64,000 bases of DNA from positions 186,001 through 250,000 of the forward strand of contig JBAIAA010000533.1 in the NCBI GenBank assembly GCA_037893245.1, written 5' to 3'. The stretch's first letter is position 1. Each line of letters begins with the position of its first letter. Below are positions 1-10,626 of the stretch, piece by piece. Below the pieces are notes generated by a model. That model ran no database searches and was not told the DNA's origin. It saw only the letters and a list, made by a program, of their open reading frames with translations. Source of the stretch: Crossaster papposus. Taxonomy: Eukaryota > Echinodermata > Asteroidea > Velatida > Solasteridae. The position numbers were made by a program, and so were the translations under genes.

Positions 1-776
1 CTATGTACATGTAATAAATTATATCAACGCAAATTCAGTGAAATATAGGCAGCTAGCTACGAACTTGCCAAATATACGGACACACATCTAGGAATAATAA
101 TAAATACTTACTTCACACAATTGACGGCCGGTGATTATCAATCAGTCCAATGAATCGTTAATTTTGGTTAAACCAAACTCACACAGTTTATGTCACATTC
201 AAATACTAAATGGGCAACAGATTTCTCACACTTAAAAGCCTGTTTACTCAGTTGTGTGACTATGTTAATGTTATGCAAACAATGTTATCACCGAAACGGG
301 AATTCCCCTAAGCACGCAATGCGCGCGGCGTGTAAATAATGGTGTCATAAAAATACCGTACCCCCACGGTAATAAGGAATTAGCTGACATGAATATTCAT
401 GATCATACTCTTAGTCAAACAAACTAAACTAAAGCCTGCCGTGCTCTGAATTTTACTAAAAACAGCTTTTTATGTTCTAAAGAAAATTAATTCAAAGTAT
501 ACATTAATGATCTTAATGATGATACCTATACAAGGTACACCAATTGACCAAGTTGTGCGTGTTATTATTTTTTTCAAGTAGCTTTTTGCTGCGTTTTTAG
601 AAGGGTGCAACATTAGTTTAGTTTTTTAACCCTAGTAATAATATTAAATTGCTTCTATAAATTGACCCCTCCTTAAATTTGGTATTCTGAACAATCTTTA
701 TAGATCGTCCAATGTCATTTATTGATCATCCCAATCAACATAGACAATTGTAAAGATGTCAGATTGTAATACTTTC
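1..776. repeat. Copy A of a duplicated segment (empty-site copy)
   Basis: This stretch matches positions about 1262-1294 plus 1874-3360 block by block. Shared sequence includes the run around AAATTCAGTG and GAACTTGCCAAATATACGG, the GTGTAAATAATGGTGTCATA block and the final GTCAGATTGTAATACTT. No coding potential is visible. Copy A lacks the two transposons that split copy B. Its sequence at about 13-21 (TAAATTAT) and about 348-357 (GTACCCCC) is therefore the unoccupied version of each target site. The duplication starts before the window, so its full extent is unknown. Confidence 0.85.
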
Positions 777-1286
777 TCAAAATGTCATGGAAACCTGGAT
801 ATTAAAAACAAAGTCCTCAGTATTTCTAAGAATGCTAACTCGACCTTAATAGTCCGAGTTACTGGGCCCTAGTTATTGGTTTTTTTTTACATTCGGACAT
901 GATCTGGCGCTACTATAGTACTAGCGCCAGATGATGTCCAAATGTTAAAAAAGCGATAACTAGGGCCCAGTAACTCGGACTAAACTCAATAAAATAAACT
1001 ATGCAGTTTAAAATTAATCTTTGCCAGTGATGAAAAATAAGAGATATTATAATTAACAGTAAAATTACAAACATATTCCATTCACAATTAGGTATTTCAT
1101 TATGTTTTTACATTTTTCATCAAAGGATTTAAAACAATTATGCAGGATCCGGGCAGGTCCAACCAGGAACAAAAGGTCAGGATTTTACCAACTGCCCCCC
1201 CCCCCCCCCCCCCCCGCCCCGGCCCATGGCCGCTGTGAAAATACACCACACTTTTACACATAAGAAAGCTTGAGTTTTGCATGTAA
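777..1286. other. Spacer between duplicated copies, no gene seen
   Basis: This AT-rich sequence contains no credible reading frame. It holds a fold-back element at 852-980 (listed separately) and a C homopolymer of about 20 bases near 1194-1215, followed by GCCCCGG. Small frames reading glycine runs through that tract are artefacts of the homopolymer. Confidence 0.6.
852..980. mobile_element. 129-bp fold-back MITE, TA-flanked
   Basis: The ends GTCCGAGTTACTGGGCCCTA and TAGGGCCCAGTAACTCGGAC are exact reverse complements, and the pairing continues inward through CGGACAT/ATGTCC and CTGGCGCTA/TAGCGCCAG to a short loop. TA dinucleotides flank both sides (850-851 and 981-982). A palindromic element with TA duplication fits a Tc1/mariner-type MITE. 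The superfamily call is inference from the duplication only. Confidence 0.75.
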
Positions 1287-1294
1287 TAAATTAT

Positions 1295-1873
1295 GCGCTG
1301 TTGCTATTCTTACGTGACCGTAACCCTACGTACCTTTTCTATTCTTACGTGATTTAACTGGTTCCCGACACGGACAAGGGAAACTCAATATGCGCGGAAC
1401 GTATGAAGACCACCCAGGAAATTTGTTTTGGCAATAGTCGATGTTAAATTGTGGTATTTATTCCAAAATGAAATTTAGATTTTTGTGCAAACATAGTGAA
1501 AAATTCACATTACATTTCATTCGTATTCAAATTTTGACATTTTTCATAAAAAAACTAGCTGTGACTTCGTCGTGGACAAAAAGCGAACTATAAAACTAAC
1601 AACGGCAATAGCTAAGTTTGTAGTGAAGTGTTCAGTAGAAGTTAATTTCATTGTTTTTGGTATTATTTCATTACGTAACCTTTTTTTATTAACTAAAATT
1701 ATTGGTTAATAATCTCATCTAGATAGGGTCTTATAGAAAAAGGTATAAAAGTCGTGTATACGAACAACTAGGGACTGTATACAATTAACTAGGGACTGCG
1801 CATGCGCTGCCGGAACCCACGTAAGAATAGAACAAGTACGTAGGATAACGGTCACGTAAGAATAGCAACGGCC
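1295..1873. mobile_element. 579-bp inverted-repeat element with 8-bp duplication
   Basis: The left end contains GTTGCTATTCTTACGTGACC and the right end its reverse complement, and similarity continues for roughly 60 bp (CCTACGTAC..., TCTATTCTTACGTG). The 8-bp sequence TAAATTAT occurs directly outside both ends (1287-1294 and 1874-1881). The paralogous copy at the window start has TAAATTAT once with no insert, so the boundaries are fixed by an empty site. No transposase is encoded. The 8-bp duplication suggests hAT or P-like mobilisation, but the terminal bases are not diagnostic. Confidence 0.85.
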
Positions 1874-3360
1874 TAAATTATATCCACGCAAATTCAGTGT
1901 AATATTATTACTTTAGAGTTTAGGCAGCTACGAACTTGCCAAATATACGGACACACATCTATTATTAATAATAAATACTTACTTCACACAATTGACGGCC
2001 GGACACAGTTTATGTCACATGCAAATACTAAATGGACAACAGATTTCTCACACTTCGAAGCCTGTTTTATACTCAGTTGTGTAATCTGAATTCTTTGATA
2101 TGCAAATCACCGAAACGGGAATTCCCCTAAGCACGCAATGCGCGTACCGCGCAATGCGGCGTGTAAATAATGGTGTCATAGAAATAAAGTACCCCCAGGG
2201 GGGGGGGGGGGGGGGCGGAGGGGGGGCCCAAGAAAGTGCGCCACCAACGTTGAAATGTATCTCATTCGTTCTTCCACGCTCATGAGCCACACATCTCACA
2301 CAGTAAATACGTAGAGATCGCTACCGCGAAGCGCACCATTGAAACACGTACAGATTTGCTCCGTGTATCGCTCTCCGCATTTAGTGATTCATACAACGTC
2401 CGCAAAGCCAGGTACACAGGCACGATCTACACGGATTTTGTTTGGGGCGATGTCATTTTCTGCCATTTTCGTTCGAAAACAACACGATAAAACGCAAGGG
2501 GGTCACAGGCAGATTTTTAAAAAAATTCAGTATATCACTGCTACATCCTTTTTTAACGTATCCATGGAAAAAAATGAGTGGGGTCAAAGCACGATTTTTC
2601 ACAATTTATCGATTATTATTGCCCTTTTTAGGGGAGGTATTTGTTAACGTCGTTTGAGTATTTGTGCACAATCTCCACGCGCATCAACGGTACGTCAACG
2701 CTTAATTTTTTCGACTGCTTTTTTCATTTTCAATACAATTTTTGTCATTGGATGATAAACATTAAGGTAAATAACAACCTTGTACAACTACAAAAGACAA
2801 GATGTTAAGATTGGATGCCAAAAACTCTTTATTTTTCGAGTGAGAAAATTGTTCCCCCCTATTTTGAGAATGGACGGTACCACAGCGTTTCGCAATCACA
2901 GCCTCGAAGGACCCCCCTCCGCCCCCCCCCCCCCCCCCCCCTGAGTACCCCCACGGTAATAAGGAATTAGCTGACATGAATATTCATGATCATACTTTTA
3001 GGAGGAATAAGAAGGAACTGCCGTGCTCTGAATGTTTACTAAAAACAGCTTTTTATGTCCTGAAGAAAATTAAATCAAAATATACATTAATGATCTTAAT
3101 GATAATGCCTATACAAGTTACACCAATTGACCAAGTTGTGCGTTTTATTATTTATTACAAGTATAGCTATTGTTTGCTGCGTTTTTAGAAGGGTGCATAA
3201 TTAGTTTATTTTTGTAACCCTAATAATATTAAATTGCTTCTATAAATTGGCCCCTCCTTAAATTTGGTATTCTGAACAATCTTTATAGATCATCCAATGT
3301 CATTTATTGATCATCCCAATCAACATAGACAATTGTAAAGATGTCAGATTGTAATACTTA
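1874..3360. repeat. Copy B of the duplicated segment (occupied copy)
   Basis: After removal of the 579-bp and 748-bp insertions this region aligns with 1-776, with scattered substitutions and small indels. It shares the block from AATTCAGTGTAATATT through GTCAGATTGTAATACTT. Outside the insertions no coding region is supported. Confidence 0.85.
2196..2943 (+). mobile_element. hAT-like non-autonomous element, copy 1
   Basis: The element begins CAGGGG followed by a G tract and CGGAGGGGGG, and ends with the inverted counterpart, a C tract closing in CCTG. The 8-bp duplication AGTACCCC lies at 2188-2195 and 2944-2951. An empty version of the site occurs near 348-357. CAGGG termini and an 8-bp duplication are typical of hAT transposons. 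The interior has no transposase. Two overlapping reading frames near 2339-2657 are conserved in the second copy, but this reflects nucleotide identity between copies and is not evidence of coding. Confidence 0.9.
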
Positions 3361-3710
3361 AAATTCCAAAATAATAGAAGAAACGTGTCTTTTTGTTGCA
3401 GTGTAAGTCTTGAACCCCCGTTAAAAAAACGTAAAGAAAAGTAGTAGTATAGGATGTAGCGATCCTAGACCACACCCAATTTGTCTAACTTTTGTCACAT
3501 ATTTATGTGACAAAACCAAAAACCAAAAACCAAAACCAAAAAACCAAAAACCAAAAACCAAAAACCAAAACCAAAAAACAAAAACAAAAAACCAAAAACC
3601 AAACCAAAAGTCTTTAAGTATAAAATTCGAGTTATAAAGCCTTATAAATTTCTGGTCTTATCTCAAATAAAAATGAGATTTTTTTTTTTATATATATATT
3701 AAATAGAGAC
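3361..3710. repeat. Leader of Polinton-like block with (CCAAAAA)n repeat
   Basis: Positions about 3513-3608 are an irregular tandem run of CCAAAAA/CCAAAA units. A T tract and TATATATATATTAAATA (3690-3705) follow immediately before the ATG at 3711. No terminal inverted repeat beginning AG, as expected for a Polinton, could be identified here. The AT-rich box is too close to the ATG to be a standard TATA box unless transcription starts inside the reading frame. Similar AT-rich boxes abut every start codon in this block. Confidence 0.6.
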
Positions 3711-4142
3711 ATGACGTTAGCGATAGGATACCACAAGTGGAATAAAGCTACGTTACGCGATTACGTTGAGACTAACAACCTCACAATCGATCAAACTGCG
3801 AAGTTGACTCGTAAAGTTTACATAGACGCGGTTAAAAAATACAACGTTCAATTTAAAAACTTAAATAAAAAGAGACACCACGATCTCAGACAAATCGCCA
3901 CCGAGCACGGTTTACGAGTCGTACCTACGGGTAAAAGAGGATATACGAATAAAGATTACATCGATGCGATCAAAGCGTATGCATCACCCGGATCTTTTGA
4001 AGAAGCCGACTTTAGAGAAATTAGAAGATTTAGAAATCATTATAGAAACTTGTTACTCAAACCCAGGCTCTACAACAAAGATTTGATCAAGTTTTTTGAC
4101 ACTCGCAAATCAATGATCAAACAAAAATCGAATCTGAATTGA
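3711..4142 (+). pseudogene. SAP-like N-terminal part of the Polinton-like PolB gene
   Basis: This 143-codon frame has two similar helix-rich motifs of SAP/HeH type: one from about residue 14 (TLRDYVETNN ... IDAVKKY) and one from about residue 57 (LRQIATEHGL ... YIDAIKAY). These motifs typically bind DNA. The frame stops inside a region that should continue into the polymerase: the next frame lies one base back and overlaps by four bases, and it has no in-frame ATG for more than 300 codons. The junction is an A run at 4123-4127. I therefore read this as the N-terminal piece of the polymerase gene, separated by a one-base deficit or a -1 ribosomal frameshift. A separate small SAP protein is the alternative. 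Confidence 0.65.
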
Positions 4143-6475
4143 TAGGACTCAGAAGCTTAAAATTTCAGTTGGTGATCAAAGTCCAATATCATAAAGATAA
4201 ACCAGACGGAACGGAAGAAACGGTAAAAGTTAACCACACTACCAACCAGATAGCGTTGTTAAATAAATCTCAACTCCCTCAAATTTTAAGAGAACTAATC
4301 GGTGACTTGGAGAAAAAAGTAGACGAGTTTTTACAAAGGGGGTCGGGTTGGGTCTTTGACGAGATACTCGAGTTTTACATCAACATCAACCGATACAATC
4401 CAGTTAGGGGTAGCTCTTACATAGATTTACCAAAATATCTCAAAGATAAAAAAGCGATCGTTAACGTAAAAAATAAAGACGACCAGTGTCTAAAGTGGTC
4501 GTTAAGAGCAGCCTTGGGTAAATATACCGACGACGTCAAAACTCGAATCGAAAGTAATCCCAATTATAAAATTCATAGAGAGAGACCGATTATTTATACC
4601 ACGGACGACGGACTAAATTTTACAAACGTAGACTTTCCAACTCCCCTCGATCATATATCGCGAGTAGAAACTCATAATAGTTTGTCGATAAACGTGTTTG
4701 GTTACGAAGAGGATGCGGACGTGTTTCCTTTATACATCTCAGTACGCGAAGGAACACCGGTTGACTTATTGTTGTTTTCGAGAGACGATCATTTTCACTA
4801 TTGTTGGATAAAAGATTTTGATAAATTATGCAACCGGGTTACGAGTTATCAAGGCAAGAAATATTTTTGTCGTCGGTGCTTGTGTCATTTTAACTCTCAA
4901 GCTAGATTGGACAAACACGCAGTTGACTGTCGAGGTATAGACGCTAAATCTTCTAGAGTCGTATTTCCACAAAAAGGTAAACCCCTTATCGATGACGATG
5001 GTAAACCCGTTGTCGATGAAAACGACGAAATCGTATTAGAAGAACCCATACTCAAATTTAAGAATTACAAACATAAACAAAAAGCGCCGTTTGTCATTTA
5101 CGCGGACTTTGAATCTATATTAGAAAAAATACCCGCAACCGCAGAAACAAAGAACACTCGAAAAATTAACCGTCACGTAGCCAGCGGATACTCATACGCC
5201 GTGATAAGGTGCGATGGAAAGTGTATGAGTCAGAAAACATACAGAGGTATAGATGCCGCAACAAACTTTGTTAAGTCTTTACTCGACGAAAAGTTAAATG
5301 TAAATCTAATATTTGATAATCCAGAGCCAATGACGTTTACAGACGAGGACAAAATCAAATATAAAAACTCTAAAAAGTGTTGGATTTGCGAAAAAACTTT
5401 TTGGCTAAGCAAAAACGCGTGTCATTGCGGCGAAGAGTGTAAACCAAGCTCTTGCCCAATGTGTACAGACTGTAATAAGCCAGTCGACAATCGAAAAAGA
5501 AGCGTCAAGTATTGCGATTGTACGGAACGAGAAATAATCAAAAGAGAAGACGTGTGTTATTGCGAGGAAGAGTGTAAACCAAACTCTAGCGCAATGTGCT
5601 TAAATTGCAAAAAGCCAGCCAACAACGGAAGAAAAAGCGACGAGTTCTGTAAGTGCGGCGATCTTCAAGAAAGAAGAAAAAAAGGAGAGGTATGCGTGGG
5701 GTGTTACAAAGAGTGTAACCCAATATCTCTCGAAATGTGCGCACGATGTAAAAAACCAACCAACGAGTACTGTAAATGCGGTGACAAAAGGAAAAAAGAA
5801 AAGGTCTGTACCAAGTGTAACAAAGAGATAAGTAATTTTAAAAGGGTCAGAGATCACTGTCACATCACGGGCGCATTTAGAGGTGCCGCGCATGCTTATT
5901 GCAATCTAAATATGCAAGTTAAATCTGACCGCACTCCGATACCGGTCGTACTGCACAACTTGGAAAACTACGACGCTCACTTAATCATGCGGGCCGTGCC
6001 TGAGAGTGAAGATAAATTATTTGTTATCGCTAAAAATTCGGAAAAGTACGTGTCTTTTTCGTTAGGTCAACTGCGATTTATAGACTCGTTTCATTTTATG
6101 GCAACGTCGTTGGAAAAATTAGTCAACGCGTGTCCTAAAGACTCTTTTGGTTTACTAAGAAAACACTTCGGTTGTTCTGTTGCTAGGATGAGTGGCGTAG
6201 ACTTATTGTTACAAAAAGGTGTTTATCCGTATGAGTACATAGACTCGTTTGACAAGTTTGAAGAGACCGACTTACCAAGCATCGACAAATTTTATAGCAT
6301 TCTCAAAGACTCTAACGTATCGCAACAAGATTACTCTCGAGCTCAACAAGTGTGGGCTGAATTTAATATTAAAAACTTGGGCGAGTACCACGACTTATAC
6401 GTGACCACGGATGTGTTTTTGTTAGCCTGCGTGTTTGAAAACTTTGAAAAGTGTGTATCGACAACTATGGCTTAG
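4139..6475 (+). pseudogene. polB: Protein-primed DNA polymerase B, exonuclease part
   Basis: This is the exonuclease half of a family B, protein-primed DNA polymerase, which would copy the element. The 778-codon frame can only begin at TTG, so it depends on the upstream frame for a start. Visible features are a C2H2 finger at about 242-264, Exo I DFE (D323), a Cys-rich block at about 420-560, a His-Me/endonuclease VII-like motif (VRDHCHITG...RGAAH, about 570-585), Exo II (YDAH, D612) and Exo III (YVTTD, Y754/D758). The three exonuclease acids are kept. The frame stops at 6475 and the polymerase domain continues one base back, at an A run near 6447-6450. The gene is thus cut into three frames by two same-direction shifts. 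Its identity as Polinton/Maverick-type PolB is firm, but whether it is functional is unknown. Confidence 0.88.
5410..5815 (+). repeat. Triplicated Cys-rich unit inside PolB
   Basis: Between the CxxC that normally opens the endonuclease-VII-like fold (CWIC, about residue 418) and the VRDHCH core lie three diverged copies of a unit of about 38-46 residues. Each reads roughly C-x-C-x3-C-x-P-...-M-C-x2-C-x-K-P-...-C-x-C. The copies begin near 5410, 5550 and 5690. At the DNA level the repeats are divergent, so the expansion is old. Each unit could bind one or two zinc ions. I know of no equivalent in ordinary Polinton polymerases, where this segment is short. Confidence 0.8.
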
Positions 6476-7974
6476 ACCCAGCGAATTATTTTACGGCACC
6501 GGGGCTGTCGTGGGACGCGTTGTTAAAACACTCGGGAGTCGAGCTCGAGTTGTTGACCGACGTGGACAAACACTTGTTTTTTGAGCGAGCTAAACGAGGT
6601 GGGGTATCTAGTGTAGGTGGTACGAGGTATCACCGATCCAACAATAAATATCTACCCGACCACAACACAGACGAACCCTCGAGTTACCTGTTGTATCTAG
6701 ACGCCAACAATCTATACGGTTGGGCTATGAGTCAGCACCTACCTTACTCAAACTTTGAGTGGGTCTCACCAAAAACGTTTACCTCTGAAAAAATATCGTC
6801 GCTAAGAACAACGTCAAACACCGGATACTTTCTCGAAGTCGATTTAGACTACCCCGAACAGCTTCACGATCTACACGCTGATTATCCACTCGCGCCTGAA
6901 AACATAGAGATACCTAAAGAGTGGTTGTCAGATTATCAAAACGAGTTATTAAATACTGAACCCAGTTCTAACGTCAAAAAGCTGACGGGTACTCTCTATC
7001 CAAAACAAAAATACGTTTTACATTACATAACGTTACAGTTGTATCTAAAACTAGGTTTAAAACTTACAAAGGTACACCGAGTGTTAAAGTTTGCGCAAAC
7101 GCCTTGGATGAAATCTTACATAGACAAAAACACCCAACTCAGAACTCACGCAAAGTCGGACTTTGAAAAAGACTTTTTTAAACTGATGAACAACAGCGTG
7201 TTTGGCAAGACGATGGAAAACGTACGAAACAGAATAGACGGGTACTTGCTCAGAGATGATAACGAAATCGATCAAAAAATGTACGAAAAAATAGTCGGTA
7301 AACCCAGCTACAAAACGACCGTACCGTTTGAAGAATGTAAATTGTCTTTTGTAGAAAAATATAAAACGACGACTTTATTAAACAAACCTATTTACTGCGG
7401 TGTAATCATATTAGACTTAAGCAAAACGTTGATGTATGATTTTTATTACAACAACTTGAAACCAAAATATGACGATAATATTAGACTGATGTACACAGAC
7501 ACAGACAGTCTATTGTTGATAGTTTATGCAGACGACGTTTACGAAGATATGAAAAAAGACTCTGGCTCGTACGACCTGTCAAACTTTCCCACCGACCACC
7601 CTTTATACGACCACGTCAACAAAAAGGTGATAGGTAAATTTAAAGACGAATTTGGCGGTAAACCGATTACCGAGGCTGTGTGTATCAGACCCAAGATGTA
7701 CTCGATTTTAACCTCTGACTCGAATCTCAAAAAAGCAAAAGGGGTCACAAAGTTGGTCACTAGTAAATCGTTAAAACATCAACACTATCGAGATTGTGTG
7801 TTTAAAAACGAGTCGAGAATCGATAAGATGACGCGCATCGAATCAAAAAATCACGTCTTGCACACCATAACTCAAAACAAACTGTCGTTGAGCCCGTTAG
7901 ACACAAAGCGGTATATACTCCCGAACGGTTCTACTACTCTAGCTTTTGGTCACTATATAATTAAAGACCTGTAA
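6451..7974 (+). pseudogene. polB: Protein-primed DNA polymerase B, polymerase part
   Basis: This is the C-terminal polymerase domain of the same gene. Motif A is DANNLYG (about 84-90), motif B is KLMNNSVFGKT (about 243-253) and motif C is YTDTDS (348-353), whose two aspartates bind metal. RPKMYS near 414 matches the KxY-like region, and the LPNGSTTLAFGHY tail is the usual end of Polinton polymerases, so the C-terminus is complete. The frame opens at a GTG in the overlap with the preceding frame. There is no ATG at a sensible place, so it is not an independent gene. Its stop lies 8 bp from the stop of the convergent integrase. Confidence 0.88.
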
Positions 7975-7982
7975 GAAAAATC

Positions 7983-8981
7983 TTATTTAGGAGGTAACTC
8001 GGTGCCCGGTGGCACAACCTGAAGCTCTTGACTAACGAAACTTCGACGGGGACCTTTTTTGAGATAGTAAAGAGTGGGCTGGTTGTCTACTTTGATCGAG
8101 CGATCCAACCCAAAAACCTCGAGACTCCAAATAGGATCGGTCGCTCGCCTGCGTTCTCCTCCCTCTAACTCCCCGGGTGCGTAAAGATATCTAAACAAAT
8201 CACCTTTTCTCACCAACTCTTTTTCTACCTCGTCTGCGGGAGAAGAACTGATTTGACGAACTTGCGTTTCTTGCATGGCGAGCTTGGGAGTTAGTGGCTC
8301 GTAATCTTCCGTCGCTATCAATCTGGTGGTTTCGTCGTTTAACGCTTTAATCACGTCGGGCAATCGTTTAACCCAGAGTCGCGATCTCTCTGTCGGATTA
8401 ACAATCTCTGCAGCGTATTGATGGCCGAACAATCTCTCCGCTAAAGTCCTGTTAAATCTTTCGACCACTGCCTGCGCTCTGTGGTTACCCGGTTCTCCCA
8501 CTTGTATCGTGACTTTTTTCTCCTCCAGTTGCTTTTTAAAAGCACCGTGAAATTCTTTACCCGCGTCTACTTTTAACAGCTTGGGCCAAGTCAAAGGTGA
8601 CCTAGCGTAAACTCGAGCTAAAGCGTCGGCCACTTGGGTACTCGTCTTGTTGGTCAAAGGTTCGGCCTCTTTAAAACGCGTGGCTACGTCTACGACCGTC
8701 ATCGCGTACTTGTATTCTTTTTTACCGACTTTATCGTAAGGTAAAAATAACAAGTCTATCTGATGCATTTCGTTTGGCACAGCCATGGACTTGTTTAAAC
8801 TCGTAGGTCTGCTTATATGCGTAGGAGGTGGTAAATAAATTTGCCACAACGCTTGTTTTCTTAACCAGTTTCTGGTTTCTTCTTTGGACGCGCCCGTTTT
8901 TTTAGCTAATTTTATAACCGCGCCTTCACCCTTCCAATAACCGGCGGGGCTGTAATACACTTTTTTAAACTTTGTTTCCAT
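7983..8981 (-). CDS. rve-family (DDE) integrase of the Polinton-like element
   Basis: This 332-residue retroviral-type integrase would insert the linear element into host DNA. The N-terminal 60 residues form a helical region ending WLRKQALW. The catalytic core has D76 (HQIDLLFLP), D139 (KVDAGKEF) and E174 (AQAVVERFNRTL), with 34 residues between the second Asp and the Glu. A basic linker follows, then a C-terminal SH3/chromo-like module with DPIWSLEVF and YYLKKGPRRSFVSQEL. The frame is intact, starts at an ATG preceded by an AT-rich stretch and faces the polymerase tail to tail. Family and catalytic triad are seen directly. Assignment to a Polinton-type integrase rests on the adjacent PolB and the resemblance of the core. 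Confidence 0.9.
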   Translation of the reverse strand: METKFKKVYYSPAGYWKGEGAVIKLAKKTGASKEETRNWLRKQALWQIYLPPPTHISRPTSLNKSMAVPNEMHQIDLLFLPYDKVGKKEYKYAMTVVDVATRFKEAEPLTNKTSTQVADALARVYARSPLTWPKLLKVDAGKEFHGAFKKQLEEKKVTIQVGEPGNHRAQAVVERFNRTLAERLFGHQYAAEIVNPTERSRLWVKRLPDVIKALNDETTRLIATEDYEPLTPKLAMQETQVRQISSSPADEVEKELVRKGDLFRYLYAPGELEGGERRRATDPIWSLEVFGLDRSIKVDNQPTLYYLKKGPRRSFVSQELQVVPPGTELPPK

Positions 8982-9085
8982 TTTATTTAACTAAACAACT
9001 TATAAAAACTTATAAACTAAACAACCGGCGGGTTTTTTTAACACTTTTTTAAACTTTGTTTCTAAACAACCGGCGTTTTTTTTAA
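8982..9085 (-). repeat. Short internal duplication upstream of integrase
   Basis: This 104-bp spacer repeats pieces of the integrase 5' end: ACTTTTTTAAACTTTGTTTC and AACAACCGGCG each recur, mixed with ACTTATAAACTAAACAA. It probably arose by slippage. It separates the integrase from the upstream minus-strand gene. Confidence 0.6.
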
Positions 9086-9514
9086 CTAAACAAACTTATA
9101 AACTAAAAAACCTACCAACGCCGTTCCTCCCAAAACAAACGCTAACTCGCCGGTCTTTTGATCTTTGCTAGGTGCGTAAAAATCAGCTAGAGTGGGCTCA
9201 TGCTGCAGGCCCACGGGTACTTGTGCGTTTGAGCGAGTAACCGAGTTGTATTCTCTGAGAGCCTCGTCTATACTTTCAAAAGTCCTTTGAGCATTCGCTT
9301 GTTTTTTGAGTCGATCGTTTAACCAATCGAGATACTTTGTCCTCGCTCTTTCCCAATTGTTTTTTGCCGTTGCCAGTTTTTCTAAAGCTAAGTCGTGTCT
9401 CTTGCGCTCTTCGTCTTGTTTTTGTTGTTTCATGCCCGAAAATAAAAAGTTTGATCCCGCGAAAGCGAAAGCGTTAACTATTGCGCCTCCGATCATCATA
9501 GCGATGCTAGCCAT
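9086..9514 (-). CDS. Small coiled-coil protein with two hydrophobic ends
   Basis: This 142-residue protein has three parts. Residues 1-27 are hydrophobic and glycine-rich (MIGGAIVNAFAFAGSN). Residues about 29-90 are strongly charged and helical, a likely coiled coil (EERKRHDLALEKL ... DEALREY). Residues about 121-142 form a second hydrophobic segment (ELAFVLGGTALVGFLVYKF) reaching the C-terminus. It is probably membrane-associated. It sits upstream of and co-directional with the integrase, and 36 bp from a divergent gene. I have no named family for it. The layout would suit a minor virion or membrane protein, but that is a guess from context. The frame is intact with an ATG start. Confidence 0.7.
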   Translation of the reverse strand: MASIAMMIGGAIVNAFAFAGSNFLFSGMKQQKQDEERKRHDLALEKLATAKNNWERARTKYLDWLNDRLKKQANAQRTFESIDEALREYNSVTRSNAQVPVGLQHEPTLADFYAPSKDQKTGELAFVLGGTALVGFLVYKFV

Positions 9515-9550
9515 ATTTTAAAAGAAGTAATATAAAAAATACCTATAAAA
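9515..9550. promoter_or_regulatory. 36-bp bidirectional intergenic region
   Basis: Two divergent start codons (9514 minus, 9551 plus) are separated by only 36 bp of AT-rich sequence. It contains CTATAAAA directly before the plus ATG and TTTTAAAATATGG at the minus start. Either transcription starts inside the coding regions or leaders are nearly absent. A shared promoter is inferred from the geometry alone. Confidence 0.45.
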
Positions 9551-10591
9551 ATGGACTTAGATTTCAAGAGTCTAGAAGTAGTAGTTAACTCGGTCGACCG
9601 CGGTTCTTTTATGGCTACTTTCCCAGATCTACTCGCCGACTATAAGTTACCCGTCGTTAAAACGGACGAGGTAATAAACAGATGGAAAACACAACCGATG
9701 ACGTTTTATCAAAATCAACTTAATTTTGCCATTTGGTGTAGTACCACCGGAGCCGGTTTAGGGTGGGATCTTATTAATTCTATCGATCCTCTGGCGAGCG
9801 CTATATACAGATTTCACGTTTATTTTACCGTTAGAAATATATTAGAGTTTCTCAAATGTCCTATTTTAAACGATAACGTATTTAATGCCGTAGACAACAA
9901 CGTAGATCACGGGGCTTATATCGACGCGTGTAGATTTTATTTTACGGATCCTAAAAATACTTGGATACAGACGGTAGATCATTACTCGGGTGGATTGGGG
10001 CAGGCTTATGCTTGGGGTAAACCTTTGGGAGATTACGATACCACGGACTTGGGGATTAGTTATGGTAAATACGCAGGAGGAACTAAAATGGGGTTTGGCC
10101 CCTCAGATCCTCCAGGAGGATCTGGACGTTACAGCTCTTTTACGGTGACAAATTTAACGCAAGACGATGCCGTTGGCTCGGCGTGGAAACGTTTTATAAG
10201 CCAAGAGTCTCACTTTTCCGACGTCGGCATACAAAAAATAAACGAATCTATCAGGGCGTATGTTTACGCTCTGCTGGGGGCCCAGGCACAAACAAAAACT
10301 AGTATTCTGACTATAGGCACGGGTTTGGACGCCCAAACCCAGTTTGTTAATATCGTAGAAGGTTTGATTGCAACTCCGACCGATCTGGAAGAATCTATAA
10401 CCCAATTTCAAGATTCGCTGCAATACGCCAGGAGTTCGTTAAACTTTGTGTTGGCAAAAGGATTATATCTCGTGCCTTCTAACATGCAATTGAGGGTAAT
10501 TTTAAAGAAGATGAAAAACTTGATATCACGCCCGGTCGATGGAATCTTTATTCTTTCGAAGATCGTTTTAAAGATGATATTAAACCTATGA
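9551..10591 (+). pseudogene. Unknown Polinton-associated protein, 3' end disrupted
   Basis: This frame of 346 codons starts with an ATG and encodes a mixed alpha/beta protein with aromatic-rich stretches, a Gly/Pro-rich patch near 180-195 (GFGPSDPPGGSG) and a helical segment around 235-310 (SIRAYVYALLGAQAQT). I do not recognise a named domain. It does not show features I can assign to a double jelly-roll capsid, packaging ATPase or adenain-type protease. After about residue 314 the frame turns into lysine-rich non-descript sequence. The frame one base back, from about 10495, is acidic and open to 10746. This indicates a one-base deficit in the GGG run at 10494-10496. The last part of that frame lies in an interspersed repeat that starts near 10627, so the true end is lost or replaced. 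Confidence 0.65.
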
Positions 10592-10626
10592 CCATTACTC
10601 CAATAAACGATAAACTATATTTATTT

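Noticed and set aside
2048-2657. Overlapping frames in hAT-like copy 1, with homologues in copy 2, as a conserved gene
   Set aside because: Similarity follows nucleotide identity of two recent transposon copies, frames exist on both strands, and several codons come from G tracts.
3711-4142. Independent small SAP-domain gene
   Set aside because: The following polymerase frame has no start codon of its own and continues one base back across an A run, so a single broken gene is simpler.
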